A stretch of 64,000 nucleotides of DNA from Penicillium oxalicum (lineage: Eukaryota; Ascomycota; Eurotiomycetes; Eurotiales; Aspergillaceae): NCBI RefSeq assembly GCF_001723175.1, contig NC_064652.1, positions 496,001-560,000 on the forward strand, given 5' to 3'. Position numbers and translations under genes: made by a program. The number at the start of each line of letters is the position of its first letter. The stretch's first letter is position 1. The notes beneath the pieces were generated by a model. It saw only the letters and a list, made by a program, of their open reading frames with translations, searched no databases and was not told the origin of the DNA. Positions 1 to 10,898 of the stretch are shown here, in pieces.

Positions 1-2185
1 ACATTGGAATGATTGACAAAGACGATGATTAAGGAGAAAATAGATATTGAAGGGGGGGGGGGAGTATCGGGTCTTGGCTTCTCAACTCTTAGCTACGGAA
101 AGGAAAGACTCCCAGCCTCCAAATTCCGCGGTACGTTCTGGAATAATCGCATCATCATTCGGAACAGAACAGGAGAAGGAGAAGACCACTGGCAGACGCA
201 TGTCAGGGTTCATTTTTTCCCCCGAGGCTACAGCAGAACTGTATTTCCCAGATCGGCCTCTCGGGCTCGGATGTTCCGCAGGAAAGTTAATCAACCCGAC
301 GGGAGCCAACCAAACGCTGACAAGGGGACGAACCACGATACTGGGCTGAAAAAGGTTGTCAATACCCAACAATGTGTGCCTAGCAGTGCGACTTGGGTAC
401 TGAGGAATTTACTTAATGCGAATATGACGGTTACTACCTAGTAGTAGCTCAAATACACTCACAGTATGCCTAGGTACTCTTGCAGGAAAAAATTGTCACT
501 GATACACCATAGAGATTCATTGATGGTAGAATGCGACAGAGATCACCCTGTCTAGACCTCTAAACATCTTCTCCATGCCGTGCGCGATAGTTCAAGTGGG
601 AGCGCCGGCTCCATCAATGCCGGAGTCGCGTGCCAAGCACCTGGATGACAGACGCCTGTGGACCGAGACCTGGATCCAAGGCAAAGGAAACTGGAATGGA
701 CGTCTTTCTAATTCAACCATGCTGCTGCAAACTACATCACTGCCTCCAGTGTTCCGTGCCCACTTCCTAGTTCTTCAAGGACAATCTACGTAGTTGCCTA
801 GCGTCGTCTGCCGATTCGGACTAGACGGTAAAGACAGTGTACTCGGCACGCTCGTGCAGTCCGGTCTGGCACCGTCCTAGACGTGATGAGACTACAGTCG
901 CCCCCGATGGAATCATGACACGAGAAGTGTATACCACTTTTCTGGGGGACCTGCACAAGGAGAAGGAACTCTGCACGGCTGGCTCGGGTCCCATGTACTT
1001 GGGAGTAGCAATGAGTCTGGGCGCATCCGCCCCGAGAGCGTCGTTTGCCCATGGCCGAAATCCCTTGAAGATCATAGGTTGGGGATCTGGCAAGAGACCG
1101 ATGAGGCGCTTCGTGTTATCTGTCGGTCGCATACGGACTTGTCCGTCGATGCAAGACGGTCATCGAATGATGGTCCCACAGGGATCCCTCCCGTCATTTC
1201 TCATGCTGACTCTGATGATGGAGCGCAGTGAGAAGAGGGGAAAAGAAAAGAAGGACTCGTTGTTCTCTGTCAAGTGTAAGGTAGGAGAGCACATTCGGAT
1301 CGGTCAGTCTTTGTCCAGGGCTGCAGTGCTGCTGCAGCTGCTGCGAGTCTCTCCCATGTGGGCCGTACAAAATTAGGCCACGGCTATCGTATTGCACGCG
1401 TATAATTGCCTCGTAAAAAAACTCATTTACCAATTTCCGGGACTCCTCCAGGCTCCCCCACTCCTTTTTGACATGCGTGACCAGAAAAGGATCAGAGAAC
1501 GGACCCGTGCTCGATGTATCGTATCGTATCCGCCCATCTCAAGTCCCTCAGCTCAGCCATACAATTGTTGATTGTACTCGCCGCTGCACGCCTGCGGCCA
1601 GCTGAACGAAAAGTACCCGCGACCGTCTGTATACTTATCATACCCCCCCCCGTCCCGTTTTACCCAGTGACCCGCCTCCCTCCCGTCGTTCTTTTGCCCT
1701 TTCCTTCTCCCCTCGACTCTCTTCTTCAACCTTGTCCACCCTTCACGACTTCCCTTCCATCCCCCCTCTCCATCCTCAATCCACCTCTTTGGCCGTCGTC
1801 GTGGCCGTCCGTTCCTTTATTCGCCTTCATCGTTTGTTTTTCTCTTTCGTCTTCGTCTCCCCCCCCCCCCCCCCCCCCCATATCTCGACTCGTGATCGAT
1901 TCATTTCACCCTCATCTTCCGATATCATTTGTTACGTTCTGCCTGGTGCGGAAGATGCCAATGATCCGCATTCGAGCCCTTTAGATCGGCCTCCAGATTA
2001 TCTACGCTGTGTACTTGGCCTTGAGCACTCAATCATCTGGAGGTCTTCTGTCTTGTCACCCACTGGGGAGGGATCCTACATTCGACAATCAACTGTTCCT
2101 CCGCTTCTGAACCTGTGTTGATTCTCTCGTCGTTCTTGTCATTTATTCGGGCCTCTCTTCTTTGCATCCTTCTCGCACAGCGTCC
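1..2185. other. Intergenic, upstream of cell-wall protein gene
   Basis: No convincing gene. Open frames here (the longest about 179 codons at 837-1376) have no recognisable motif, no splice-supported continuation and a composition unlike the neighbouring genes. An 11-G tract lies at 52-62. From about 1630 the plus strand becomes strongly pyrimidine-rich (C/T runs) and ends in a 21-C tract at 1859-1879, typical of the CT-rich region before transcription starts in filamentous fungi; it probably belongs to the promoter or 5' leader of the gene at 2186. Confidence 0.6.
1859..1879 (+). repeat. 21-nt poly-C tract in promoter/leader
   Basis: An uninterrupted run of 21 C inside a CT-rich stretch, 307 bp upstream of the ATG at 2186. 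It is one of several long G/C homopolymers in promoter positions in this window. The exact length in the genome is uncertain because such tracts are error-prone in sequencing. Confidence 0.8.
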
Positions 2186-4897
2186 ATGGCCTCCATTTCT
2201 CTTCCCCCACCGCAGCACCGGTCGGGCTTCTCGCAACACCTGGACTTCCCTCCGCCTCCAATGAATCCCGACCACTCGCGGCGCCTGACCATGCCTGCTC
2301 CATTGCCAAATCCACCTTTTGTTTTTCCTGCACGCGACCCCGACCATTCCTCTTCTCAGTCGACGCCGACACAACGTCGAACCCCGGCGGCACTCCCGGC
2401 TTTCTCCTTCAACCCAGGCGCGAGCAGTGCTTCCTTACAACCGCCGCCGGCCTTGGCTCCAGTTCCTCGGTCGGCTGGGCATCGACGACGACACAGCGAA
2501 TTTGTCGGAAGCGATCAACTCATCACCCCAGGAAACGCAGAGTCCTTGCAGAAACAGGAAGAATCGGCCACACCTGCCTCTGTTCCACTACTAACGGGAC
2601 CACCATCGGGACGGGGGCCCGGACGACGGCACCATGCCCATCGCCGATCTGCAGCAATCTCCGGAGTGGATCTGTTGGCCATTAACAAAGCGCTGAACAC
2701 CAACCCAGCCGCAAGCGCACCGACGTTACCTGGAAACGCCTCGTTTGACGACTCCCCTTCGCGGCCTCTTTCATACTCTGCCACGAGCCTTGGTCGTCCG
2801 ACACCGCCAGCGTCGCCAAGATTTCCGCCCGAGATGTCCGTGCCTCCAGTGCCCCCAATTCCAGCGGCAATCCGCCTTGAACATGCCCCTCCCTGCGTGA
2901 ACGAGGACAACGGCCGACCAATCTCTGCCGTATCCCACCAAGCGTCCCCGAGTGCCCAATTCGTCAAGTTTCACCAACAGCCGGAACCCTCAACACCCAC
3001 ACCCCAAGCCCCCAATCGCGAGTCGAAGCAACGGCCGAAAACCGCCGATGCGTTCATGGCGTTTGATTCTGCACAGAGCAAAAGAACCCCTGAGGTTTCT
3101 TCCGTGAAGCGCTCCAAATCGACCGGTCACTCCCGCTTTAAGAAAAATCGATCCATGGGCAATCTCGATACAGCTCTTGCGGTGCATGGGGCGGACGACG
3201 GCCATTCCACATGCACGTCTCGCCCTTCGTATTCGGATGATGGTTCTGACATGAGTGACACCGACGATGAGGGTGCTTCCCCTTCGGCCAAAAAGGCTCG
3301 CTCAAAGGCGAAGAAGAAGCAAAAGCGCATCCGTTCTTGGGCCGGGGGAATCCTGACCCGGAAAGTCAAGCGCCATGGGAAAGCCGATGCGGATCTGAAA
3401 TCTGAGAAGAAGGGTAAACCCCCAGCGCTGACCCCGCCAACTCTGACCCGCACCAACTCCGAAGTCGGGTCGATGCTGGAGGTTGATTTTGATAATGACG
3501 ATGTTGTTGTACTTCGCACCCCGACCAACACTGATGCTCCCGTCTCGGCGGCGGAACGCGCCAAAGACGAATCACCTGCTCCGCTCCCCTCGCTGGAAAC
3601 TGCCTGGAAACCTCGTAGTTTCTACGAACAGAATGTTGAATCCCATGAGGACACCCTGACCAGTCCCATCATTGATTTGGACGCCGCGCTCGGTCCATTC
3701 AACACCCCCGGTGATAATCGCCAGCCTCGGGGCACACCAAGCAAATTCCATTTGGCCACTCAGCGGATGTACAGCGGTGGTCGGCGGGGCGAGTTTGTGG
3801 GACCAGAAATGCGTTATCACCGGCGCACCGAAAGCGCTCCAGTCATGCCTCCATTTGACCGGAGCGCTCTTGGCGCAGTCCGTCTCACCGGCCCATCGGC
3901 CATGGACACCCCTGATGTCTTTTACGAAGAGGACGAGGATGCCTTCCTGGCCGCCAACCAATCTCCAAAGTCCGAATTGGCCTCGTCGGCTCCTGTTCAG
4001 AGCGCCATGCCCGAGGCGCTCGACAATGCCTCCTCTCCCGTCGAAGACGATCCCCAATCCGACATGAGCGAGGACTCGGCCGAGACCATGACCCAGGCTT
4101 CTGAACCTGCGGCTCTGAAGCCGACCGGGTTGGGGATCCAGGCAGATGAGCAACTGTCCAACGAGATCGAGGTGCACTTGTCGGGTTCTGCTGCGGATGA
4201 GATTGCCGCAAGCACCATGCATGCTGCTCCCAATCCCTTCTCGGTGCAACCGCGCACCCCCGTGGATATTGCGCAATCTGAAGAGTGCACAATAGACGCA
4301 ATGTGCCCTCCTAGCCCCGAAATGTCTCCGCGGTTTCTGTCCATCGACAAGCGCCCGGCCACATCTCCGCAGGAATTGCTCCAGGGTGTCCCACCTTTGT
4401 CGCTCTCTGCGGGAGTGTCGCCGTCCGAGTGTTCTTTCCCGTCGCCCGATGTGGCACGATTCAATGATCGCGCCTTCTCCTCTCACTCCTACCATCACCT
4501 CCCATCGGAGTATCCCTATGCTTCGGTCGATGATGTGCCTTCTCTTACCAGTAGTGCATCCACGATGACCGGTACCATGCATCGTTTCTCTGGCACCTTT
4601 CTCCCTCGAGTACGATTGTCCACTGATCGAGCCGCATCGTTCTCTGCCGCAGTCCACCGACGGAGCAGTCAAGCCAACAGTTCTAAACGCTCTAGCTTGG
4701 TCAGCCTGTCCAAACTCGTCGGTGGATCTCATTCTGAGCGCAGTAAACTGTCTCAAGAAGAGAAACCCCCGGGAGACCCTCCCGAGAAGATCAAAAAGAA
4801 GCACCGCATCAGTCGTTTGATGCATTTTTGGAAGGTGAAGGACAAGGAGAAACATACTGTCCCGGTCGTGTCTTCCGATCGGTCTATTCAAGAGTAG
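2186..4897 (+). CDS. Cell wall proline-rich protein (Eurotiales family), low-complexity
   Basis: Single-exon gene of 903 aa. The frame is open eight codons further upstream, but the first true ATG is at 2186, so I start there. The protein is rich in Pro, Ser and basic stretches and mostly disordered. I see no catalytic domain, signal peptide or membrane segment. A conserved block around residues 149-164 (HHAHRRSAAISGVDLLA) is what I recognise from the Aspergillus family annotated 'cell wall proline rich protein'. HRRRHS at 99-104 and HRRTES in the middle fit the HxRxxS consensus of NDR/Cbk1-type kinases. Lys/Arg-rich patches occur near the centre, and the C-terminus is basic (KIKKKHRISRL). 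Known: the family is named only by similarity. Inferred: a regulatory or scaffold protein in polarity/cell-wall control rather than a wall structural protein, since no secretion signal is visible. Confidence 0.8.
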   Translation: MASISLPPPQHRSGFSQHLDFPPPPMNPDHSRRLTMPAPLPNPPFVFPARDPDHSSSQSTPTQRRTPAALPAFSFNPGASSASLQPPPALAPVPRSAGHRRRHSEFVGSDQLITPGNAESLQKQEESATPASVPLLTGPPSGRGPGRRHHAHRRSAAISGVDLLAINKALNTNPAASAPTLPGNASFDDSPSRPLSYSATSLGRPTPPASPRFPPEMSVPPVPPIPAAIRLEHAPPCVNEDNGRPISAVSHQASPSAQFVKFHQQPEPSTPTPQAPNRESKQRPKTADAFMAFDSAQSKRTPEVSSVKRSKSTGHSRFKKNRSMGNLDTALAVHGADDGHSTCTSRPSYSDDGSDMSDTDDEGASPSAKKARSKAKKKQKRIRSWAGGILTRKVKRHGKADADLKSEKKGKPPALTPPTLTRTNSEVGSMLEVDFDNDDVVVLRTPTNTDAPVSAAERAKDESPAPLPSLETAWKPRSFYEQNVESHEDTLTSPIIDLDAALGPFNTPGDNRQPRGTPSKFHLATQRMYSGGRRGEFVGPEMRYHRRTESAPVMPPFDRSALGAVRLTGPSAMDTPDVFYEEDEDAFLAANQSPKSELASSAPVQSAMPEALDNASSPVEDDPQSDMSEDSAETMTQASEPAALKPTGLGIQADEQLSNEIEVHLSGSAADEIAASTMHAAPNPFSVQPRTPVDIAQSEECTIDAMCPPSPEMSPRFLSIDKRPATSPQELLQGVPPLSLSAGVSPSECSFPSPDVARFNDRAFSSHSYHHLPSEYPYASVDDVPSLTSSASTMTGTMHRFSGTFLPRVRLSTDRAASFSAAVHRRSSQANSSKRSSLVSLSKLVGGSHSERSKLSQEEKPPGDPPEKIKKKHRISRLMHFWKVKDKEKHTVPVVSSDRSIQE

Positions 4898-6068
4898 ACA
4901 CGCCTTCTTCTCTCTGGGCACTTTGGGTTTCGCATTAACGTTTTATTTTTTCCCTTTTTACGGCGCATCATCTTTGGCATAGCGATTTTCCTGGTAAGGA
5001 CCTTCTGGTCTTACTCTTCTTTTCCACATCTCATCCTGTCCCGCGATGATCCAGTCGTTTTTCTGGGCTCGCTCGTCTATGCTTTCTATCCTCCTAGGCG
5101 GGTTTTGTACATATCTAGCCTTGGCCCTTTTGATCCTCTTTTCCCCCTTTCTCACTTCTTTTGTGGATCCTTCTCTTCTTATCATCGGACGGTCCTCTCT
5201 GGCGGTTACTTTTAAACCTGCGTCTGTCGTCTCATCGCAGACATTTTACTCATGAATTTTTTTGGCCCTCATTTTTCTCAAGATTGCCACCAAGGCTACT
5301 TGAGTATGACATGCGCCAATTTTCCTTTCTCTTCTCGTCAATCACTTACGCACGTGTGTGAGTCGTGCATCGACTGATCATGAACTCTGGCACCACCTCT
5401 TGTTCCTCGTATAGAGGCTTCCCCATTGATGCTCTCTTTTACTTTTCATAGCCTCGTGTCTTGCCTTTCTGTTTCTCGTTATGGCGGCTTCTCTGGATAT
5501 GATCCCTGTCATCTCGCTAAGACGCGAATGAGGTCTTTCTTCACACAGTCATTACCAAATTGTTTACTTTTTATATTTGATCACTTCAGGAGGGACTCGA
5601 TGGAGCCCCCTCTACGTAGTGGATATGTCTAATTGACGTGGTTCGTGGAGATCGAACCGCTCTGGATGGAAATTCATGCTACGATTCCCTTATTTCTGGC
5701 AGATCTAGCAGGATCTCGCAACAGAGCTGCCTAGTGTGCATCACTAATTATCAACCATCAGGACTTGTCTGATGTATCCTGGCAGCACACTGTTGGATGA
5801 ATAATGTGCCGAAGTAGTGCCTCAAGCACTTTGGGGAACCGATAAGATAAACTCGCATGATCCACCCCTCTTCCCAAAAAAAAAAGTGACTGTTGCTCCA
5901 CCACGATTCCCCCAGCAACACCCAGAAATTGATCAAGTTGCTCTTCTTCAGTTCCATATCATTGCTACTGACCGGCTGTACACCTTTTCTTTTTGGCCCA
6001 CGCCTGCAGGTACGTTTGCCAAAGATTGGTTAGAAACAACCTGGGTCTCCCGACATTTCATCCCCATC
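4898..6068. other. Intergenic: 3' region of cell-wall gene and promoter of the BMT6-like gene
   Basis: T/C-rich sequence without a supported gene. The open frame entering the next gene runs in from 5817, but its upstream part has no family resemblance. An A-tract lies near 5876-5886. Nothing else recognised. Confidence 0.6.
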
Positions 6069-7516
6069 ATGCCAGGCGCACGACAAGGCAATCGGCGACG
6101 AGACAAGGACTCGTTCGATTCAAGACCTCTTGAAAAAAAGAGCCGCCAACCGGCGAGGCAACCCGAGAGAGAGAAGCCACCGGTCGAGCGCCACGCAGCC
6201 GGACATAAAGCCAAGTCGCAACAAAAGGACGATCAGACAGAAACCGGTCCGATCGATCTGTCCACCACCGTTCCGATACCCCTCCAGCAACTCCTGCTTG
6301 ATGTCTTTAAAACTGCGCTTCTCACGAGCCCCGTTGCAGGGAACCCTTCGATCGACAAGACACTGGAAGAAGACCATGAAGGAAGTGCCACGGACTCGGC
6401 ACCTCAGCCTCTGGATACGAAGACTCTGATTCAAACGATCAAGTCCCATCTTTACCAGCGGGATTTCGATTCTGCATTTGCAGAGGCGGGAGAGGAATTG
6501 CTTCGTGCCTATGCGTTGCGGTGGAGTGCGGCTCGGGCATTGGGCTACGCGGGGATCTTCAAGGCGGTTTTGGCCTGGATGAGGTCTGATGGCGACCAAG
6601 CTTCCTCGTCTGCGACTTTGGAATCAGCTGCGGGTTCCGCTACCAGGGTGGTTTGTCTGGGGGCGGCGCAGGTGCGGAGATTGTTGCGCTGGCGGCGGCG
6701 TGGAGAGATTTGCAGGATGCGAGTGGGGTTGAGGCTTCGGATAGTATGGCATCACTGGCAAAGGAGGTTGAAAAGACGTCGTTGAATCATATTGAGCCTG
6801 GGAAAGGTACCGAGGAGACCACTCAGGAGATCGCTGCTGCGGCTGCTGCTCCACGAGACGCCGAGTCCGCGTCGGATCAAGCATCCTCGAAACTATCGGT
6901 GGCAGCTGTTGACATCGCCGATTGGTCTGTAGTCATGGACCGATTATCCAACACCATCACCTCTCCGGATGTGCCCACGCAAAAGACGTCCAAGTATCAA
7001 CCGCCTTTGCTACATGATGGAAAGCCCGACCATACCAACCTTGCAGTATCTTTCCATCGCAGGGACGTTCTCGTCATCCCGGAATCCGAATTGAAAGATC
7101 TCATTCTGGGCACGCAGCCTGACCACACCGCGTCTCCCCCCTCCCTCCTCGTCACCCTCATGTTCACCCTCAACGAACTCTTCTCCACCAGCATGCCCAA
7201 AACGACGGGCCTCCTCCTCAATATCACAGAGATCCTCCCGTCCGGCGCTGTCCTCCTTGTCGTTGACAGCCCCGGCAGCTACTCCACCCTGAAGCTGGGC
7301 AAGGCTAAAGACGGCGAAGTCCAAGAGCGACAATATCCCATGAAGTTCTTGTTGGATCACACTTTACTTTCAGTGGCCAAGGGGAAGTGGGAGCGGGTGT
7401 TGACGCAGGATTCGCGCTGGTGGAGGCGTAATGCGGCGAGGTTGAGTTATGAGGTCGGAGAGGGGGCGGGATTGGAGGATATGCGCTATCAAATTCACGT
7501 GTATCGGAAGCTGTGA
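6069..7516 (+). CDS. BMT6: 25S rRNA uridine-N3 methyltransferase, BMT6-like, apparent frameshift
   Basis: Predicted SAM-dependent methyltransferase of the Bmt6 family, which methylates a uridine of 25S rRNA in the nucleolus (known for yeast Bmt6). The start chosen is MPGARQGNRRR at 6069, followed by a Lys/Arg-rich nucleolar-type N-terminus. The first half runs to RVVCL at 6657-6659 and includes the family-like LRAYALRWSAARALGYAG. The second half continues in another frame with GGGAGAEIVALAAAW, the glycine-rich SAM motif I, and ends IHVYRKL at 7516. The frames meet inside CTGGGGGCGG: one additional G would give an uninterrupted protein of about 482 aa. A GT-AG intron cannot rescue it; the only plausible one (6584-6646) is 63 nt and keeps the wrong frame. 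So either one base is missing from the sequence or the gene is inactivated exactly at its cofactor loop. Confidence 0.75.
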
Positions 7517-8113
7517 GCACGGAAGACTTGAATTATCTTCTTTCTGTATCGACCTGAGTCCAGATTGGGGGTTCAGGCTGGGTGAACGGGGTGGTTGTCG
7601 AACGCGATGGTTCTCCTCCGGAGGAAGGAGAAGCTTTTTTTGTTTTTCTATCTGTATGTAAAATTGATACCCTGTCTATACAAATTGCGATAAATATAGG
7701 TTTCATGTGACTCTTGCTCTTTTTGGAAGCTCCGGCTATGGTTTATAGGCTGACATTCAGCGGATGAATGCTGCTACAGTTACATCATTTTGTGAGAACA
7801 TCCCCGAGAGCAAACACATTCAGCGTGAATGATTATGGAGTAGAGGTATTTGGTATTGCTACAGATGGGAAAAAAAAGAAAACACAAGGGCAGGATGAAC
7901 ACATCAAGTCCACTGTTGCGAAGGGTCATCCCGGGCCCCCCACAGAAGTCCTCGTTCGACATTAGAATTGGTTACATTGATTGGCGGCGAATGTGAATGT
8001 TGGAAGATGGAGAAGGACCGATGATGAGACCGAGATCTGTGCACTTCTCTTGCTCCTCTCTGGTTCAGCATCAACGATCCGATACTGGAATCGTCTCCCA
8101 TTTCCTCACTCGT
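7517..8113. other. Convergent 3' intergenic region
   Basis: Lies between the 3' ends of the BMT6-like gene (+) and prohibitin (-). It contains AT-rich sequence suited to 3' ends (for example around 7660-7720) and no supported gene. Confidence 0.6.
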
Positions 8114-9037
8114 TTACGACCGCAGGCCCAACAAGAGGCTTGTGCTCTTCCCACCGTCTTTGCCCTCTCCACCGGGCAAATACGTCACGTTGGGGTTGGT
8201 CGCCAAGGTCTGCGCAATCTCCTTGCTGGCATCGATCTTACGGATTTCGATCAAACCGCTGCCAGCCTTGGCGACCGCCTTGCTGATGATCTCGGCACTC
8301 TCGGCTTCACCCTCGGCACGGATGACGTTGGCTTGACGCTCCTGCTCGGCACGCTCGACGATGAACCGGGCCCGCTCGGCATCTTGCTGGGCGATCTGCT
8401 TCTGTTCGACGGCGCGAGTGAACTCCTTGCCAAAGGTCATGTGGGTGATGGAGACGTCCTCGAGGGCGATGTTGAACTGCGACGCACGCTTCAAGAGGTC
8501 GTTGCGGATGCGATTGGAGACGGCTTCACGCTGAGTGATCAGCTCGGCCGCGTCGAATTGGGCGACGATCGCCTTGAGGACTTCATTTCCGATGGAGGGT
8601 AGCACACGCTCATCGTAGTCGGTACCGTATGACTAGCAGTTGCCATTAGAGATGAGCTCCTTTTCTCCTCCTGAGGGGGAGGGAGGGAGGGAAAGATATT
8701 TCAATGTCTGGCTTACCTGGTAAATCTGAGGCAGCTTCGGCACGTCCGGACGATGCAAGACACGAAGCGTCAAGCTCACCATCTGCAAATCCTTACTTCC
8801 GGTGGTTGTCGAGATGTTGCGAGGCTTGGTGCGCACATCGTACACGATGGCGCGTTGCAACCAGGGAATCAAAAAGTGTGTTCCTTCATTCACCACCGTC
8901 TCTTGCACACCTGAGATTCGGTCGAAGATGACGGCGCGGGTTCCGCCGCGAACGTCGTAGATCGAGGCGTTGAAGAGGATGGCACCGGCGGCCACGGGAC
9001 CAGCCAACCGGTAGATGTTGTATAGGGCGTTGGCCAT
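8114..9037 (-). CDS. PHB1: Prohibitin-1
   Basis: Prohibitin 1 subunit of the inner-membrane PHB1/PHB2 ring complex, which chaperones respiratory subunits and regulates m-AAA protease (known). Two exons, 9037-8717 and 8632-8114, with an 84-nt intron (GTAAGC...TAG), give 279 aa, the usual length. The start MANALYNIYRLAGPVAAGAILFN carries the short N-terminal hydrophobic anchor. The PHB/SPFH domain follows (about 27-190: GGTRAVIFDRISGV, GTHFLIPWLQ). An alanine/glutamate-rich coiled-coil (EQKQIAQQDAERARFIVERA) and the C-terminal LPGGEGKDG complete the family pattern. All landmarks are intact. It shares a 330-bp divergent promoter with QCR8. Confidence 0.97.
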
Positions 9038-9367
9038 GGTGATTTGCGTATGCGTGTGTGTATTTTTTTTCTGGACTTCAGAGGCCGAGGATAAGCTGCT
9101 CACAGGACGGATGGACCAAAATGAGTGAGGAGCGAGTTCGCTTTTCACGGGCAAAGAGGGCAGGACAGCTCGTTCGGCAGGTCGTCGATGATGGGTCTTT
9201 TTGGGGGGACGAGGTGAGTTACCAGATCGGGTTTAGTGTCCCCGGGTGCCAACTTCGCCCGACCTCGTCTTCTTTTCCCTTTCCGCCCTGTGGAACGATT
9301 CGTCTGCAACCTCATCTGCCCTTTTGACGCCGCCTCTTTCTCTCGAGAGATCTTCAATTTCGACACA
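9038..9367. promoter_or_regulatory. Divergent promoter between PHB1 and QCR8
   Basis: Only 330 bp separate the two start codons. A TG-repeat plus T-tract lies next to PHB1 (9050-9070). A CT-rich stretch lies on the QCR8 side (about 9265-9345), as expected near a fungal transcription start. No CCAAT box was found by eye. Shared control is an inference from spacing and from both products acting at the mitochondrial inner membrane. Confidence 0.6.
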
Positions 9368-10129
9368 ATGGGTGGTGCTGCTGACTACAAGAACGGCCAG
9401 TGAGTGTCCCGATGCCTCTCCTTCTCTCTGCCTTGACCGTGGCGCCCGTGCCGGTGGGAGGGGATCGAGTCCTGCTTGTGTCTGCGTCCGGTTGCACCCG
9501 CTCGGTCCAGCAGCCAGATCGCATGAATAATCACCGCTTTCATTCTTTTGTCACGAGAATCGAACTGTATACTGATCATGTGCCACTTCTAGTTTCATTG
9601 GCAACTGGGGCGAGCTCGGTACGTAACCACGAATCCTATCGACATCCTCATTGCGCCCACGCAAGAGCTTGGGACTATGTTTCTTTCCGACGACGAAGAC
9701 GCAGGGGGAAATCCTTCCTGAATTGACCGCCGCCTTATCCGCAAACCAACGAGCGACTCACTGACGTATCGGCAACTCGCCATTGATATCCAGGCTGCCC
9801 GACCCCTCAGCGCATTGCCTCCTATGCGCTTTCCTCCAACCGTCAGCGCCCCTTCGCCGGTGCTGCCAACGCCGCGGTCTTCAACACTTTCCGCCGTTTC
9901 CGCCACCAGGTTCTCTACGTTGTTCCTCCCTTCATCCTCGCCTATGTGACCATGAACTGGGCTGTTGAGCGGTAAGTCGGGCTCCTCTTTCGACCTCGTT
10001 CTGATGACGAGGCCCGCCAAGGGTGTGCGCAGACGCTGACATGGGGTCCTTTTTCCGTGAGGGCATTATAGCAATGAGTTCCTCAACTCCAAGCCTGGCC
10101 GTATGCTCGAGGGTGGTGGCGAGGAGTAA
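9368..10129 (+). CDS. QCR8: Cytochrome bc1 complex subunit 8 (ubiquinol-cytochrome c reductase)
   Basis: Small single-span subunit of respiratory complex III. Four exons, 9368-9399, 9593-9618, 9794-9971 and 10072-10129, all with GT-AG borders, join to a 97-aa protein. It starts MGGAADYKNGHFIGNWGELG, continues PTQRIASYALSSNRQRPFAG (the hallmark of the family), then one transmembrane helix (VLYVVPPFILAYVTMNW), and ends with a short acidic tail (MLEGGGEE). The second exon is only 26 nt, which makes automatic prediction error-prone. Length and motif order agree with yeast and Neurospora Qcr8. Confidence 0.93.
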
Positions 10130-10898
10130 ACGTCCGTCGCTTTTCTTTTTCTCGCAGGACGATTGACGTGAAGCATGGCCCAGTGGGAGTATACCGGGCC
10201 TGGCGTGCGCGATATAGCGATGTGCGCCGTCCAGCTGTATGCTTTGTACAGTACCTTAGAAAGCAATTGATCGACTTCCACTATATTTGATATCTTTATT
10301 TTCTTCTTAATTGGGAGCTGGCCAGCGGCTTCAGATCCGATTCACCATCGACTCGATCTATGTATTCCGTCGCTGGCGGAGGAGTGGTTGCTTTTTTTTT
10401 CTTCCTTAACTACAACCCTTTTTGGGTTGTCAGCGTCAATTGGGGCTCTGCAATTGGCCGTAGGTGAGTCTATGAATTACCTCTCCCTCTCCCTCTCTCT
10501 CTCTTCTTTTCTTCTGTCGTGGCATTGCAGACATGTCGAGAGGAGAAACAGCCGTGGACTGGGCACATCACAGAGCAAGCAACTTCAATTTTCACGGATC
10601 GCAAGTACCATTCCACTTGTTTCCTCCGTTTGAGTTCGGTAGCCTCCCATCTCTCTGATTCTCTTGTCGCCCAATTCCGTGGCTGTCGACGATTCCCACG
10701 CCTGATCGTCTCCACTGGGATCCACGTCAGGAAAAAAACCGCCCACCCCAAAGCAGCAAAACTACCGCCGCCTTTTTTTTTGCCCGTTCCACCGCATCTT
10801 TCTTGTTTCGCATGCTGCGCGCTCTCTTTCCTTCTTCCTTACGTCTCTCCGTGCTTCCTGCTTGTCGTCGTACATTTACCTTCACATCTACCGTCACC
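10130..10898. other. QCR8 3' region and spermidine synthase 5' leader
   Basis: Holds a CT microsatellite at 10481-10505 and a T-rich stretch near 10770. GTGAGT at 10464 and TTGCAG ending at 10530 could bound a 67-nt leader intron, though no clear branch point is seen. A 41-codon ATG-initiated small ORF follows at 10533-10658 (begins MSRGETAVDWAHHRA), upstream of the spermidine synthase start; it may be a uORF. An ATG at 10812 is in frame with spermidine synthase. Confidence 0.4.

Noticed and set aside
837..1376. 179-codon plus-strand ORF upstream of the first gene
   Set aside because: No domain, no codon bias like the neighbouring genes, no splice support.
3572..4921. 449-codon minus-strand ORF
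   Set aside because: Antisense to the cell-wall proline-rich protein gene, no motifs, composition dominated by Arg/Gly/His.
5638..5670. tRNA T-arm-like sequence on the minus strand (GGTTCGATC)
   Set aside because: No proper five-pair T stem and no cloverleaf partners upstream.
6584..6646. Intron to rescue the BMT6-like gene
   Set aside because: 63 nt, a multiple of three, so the frame is not changed; donor GTCTGA is also poor.
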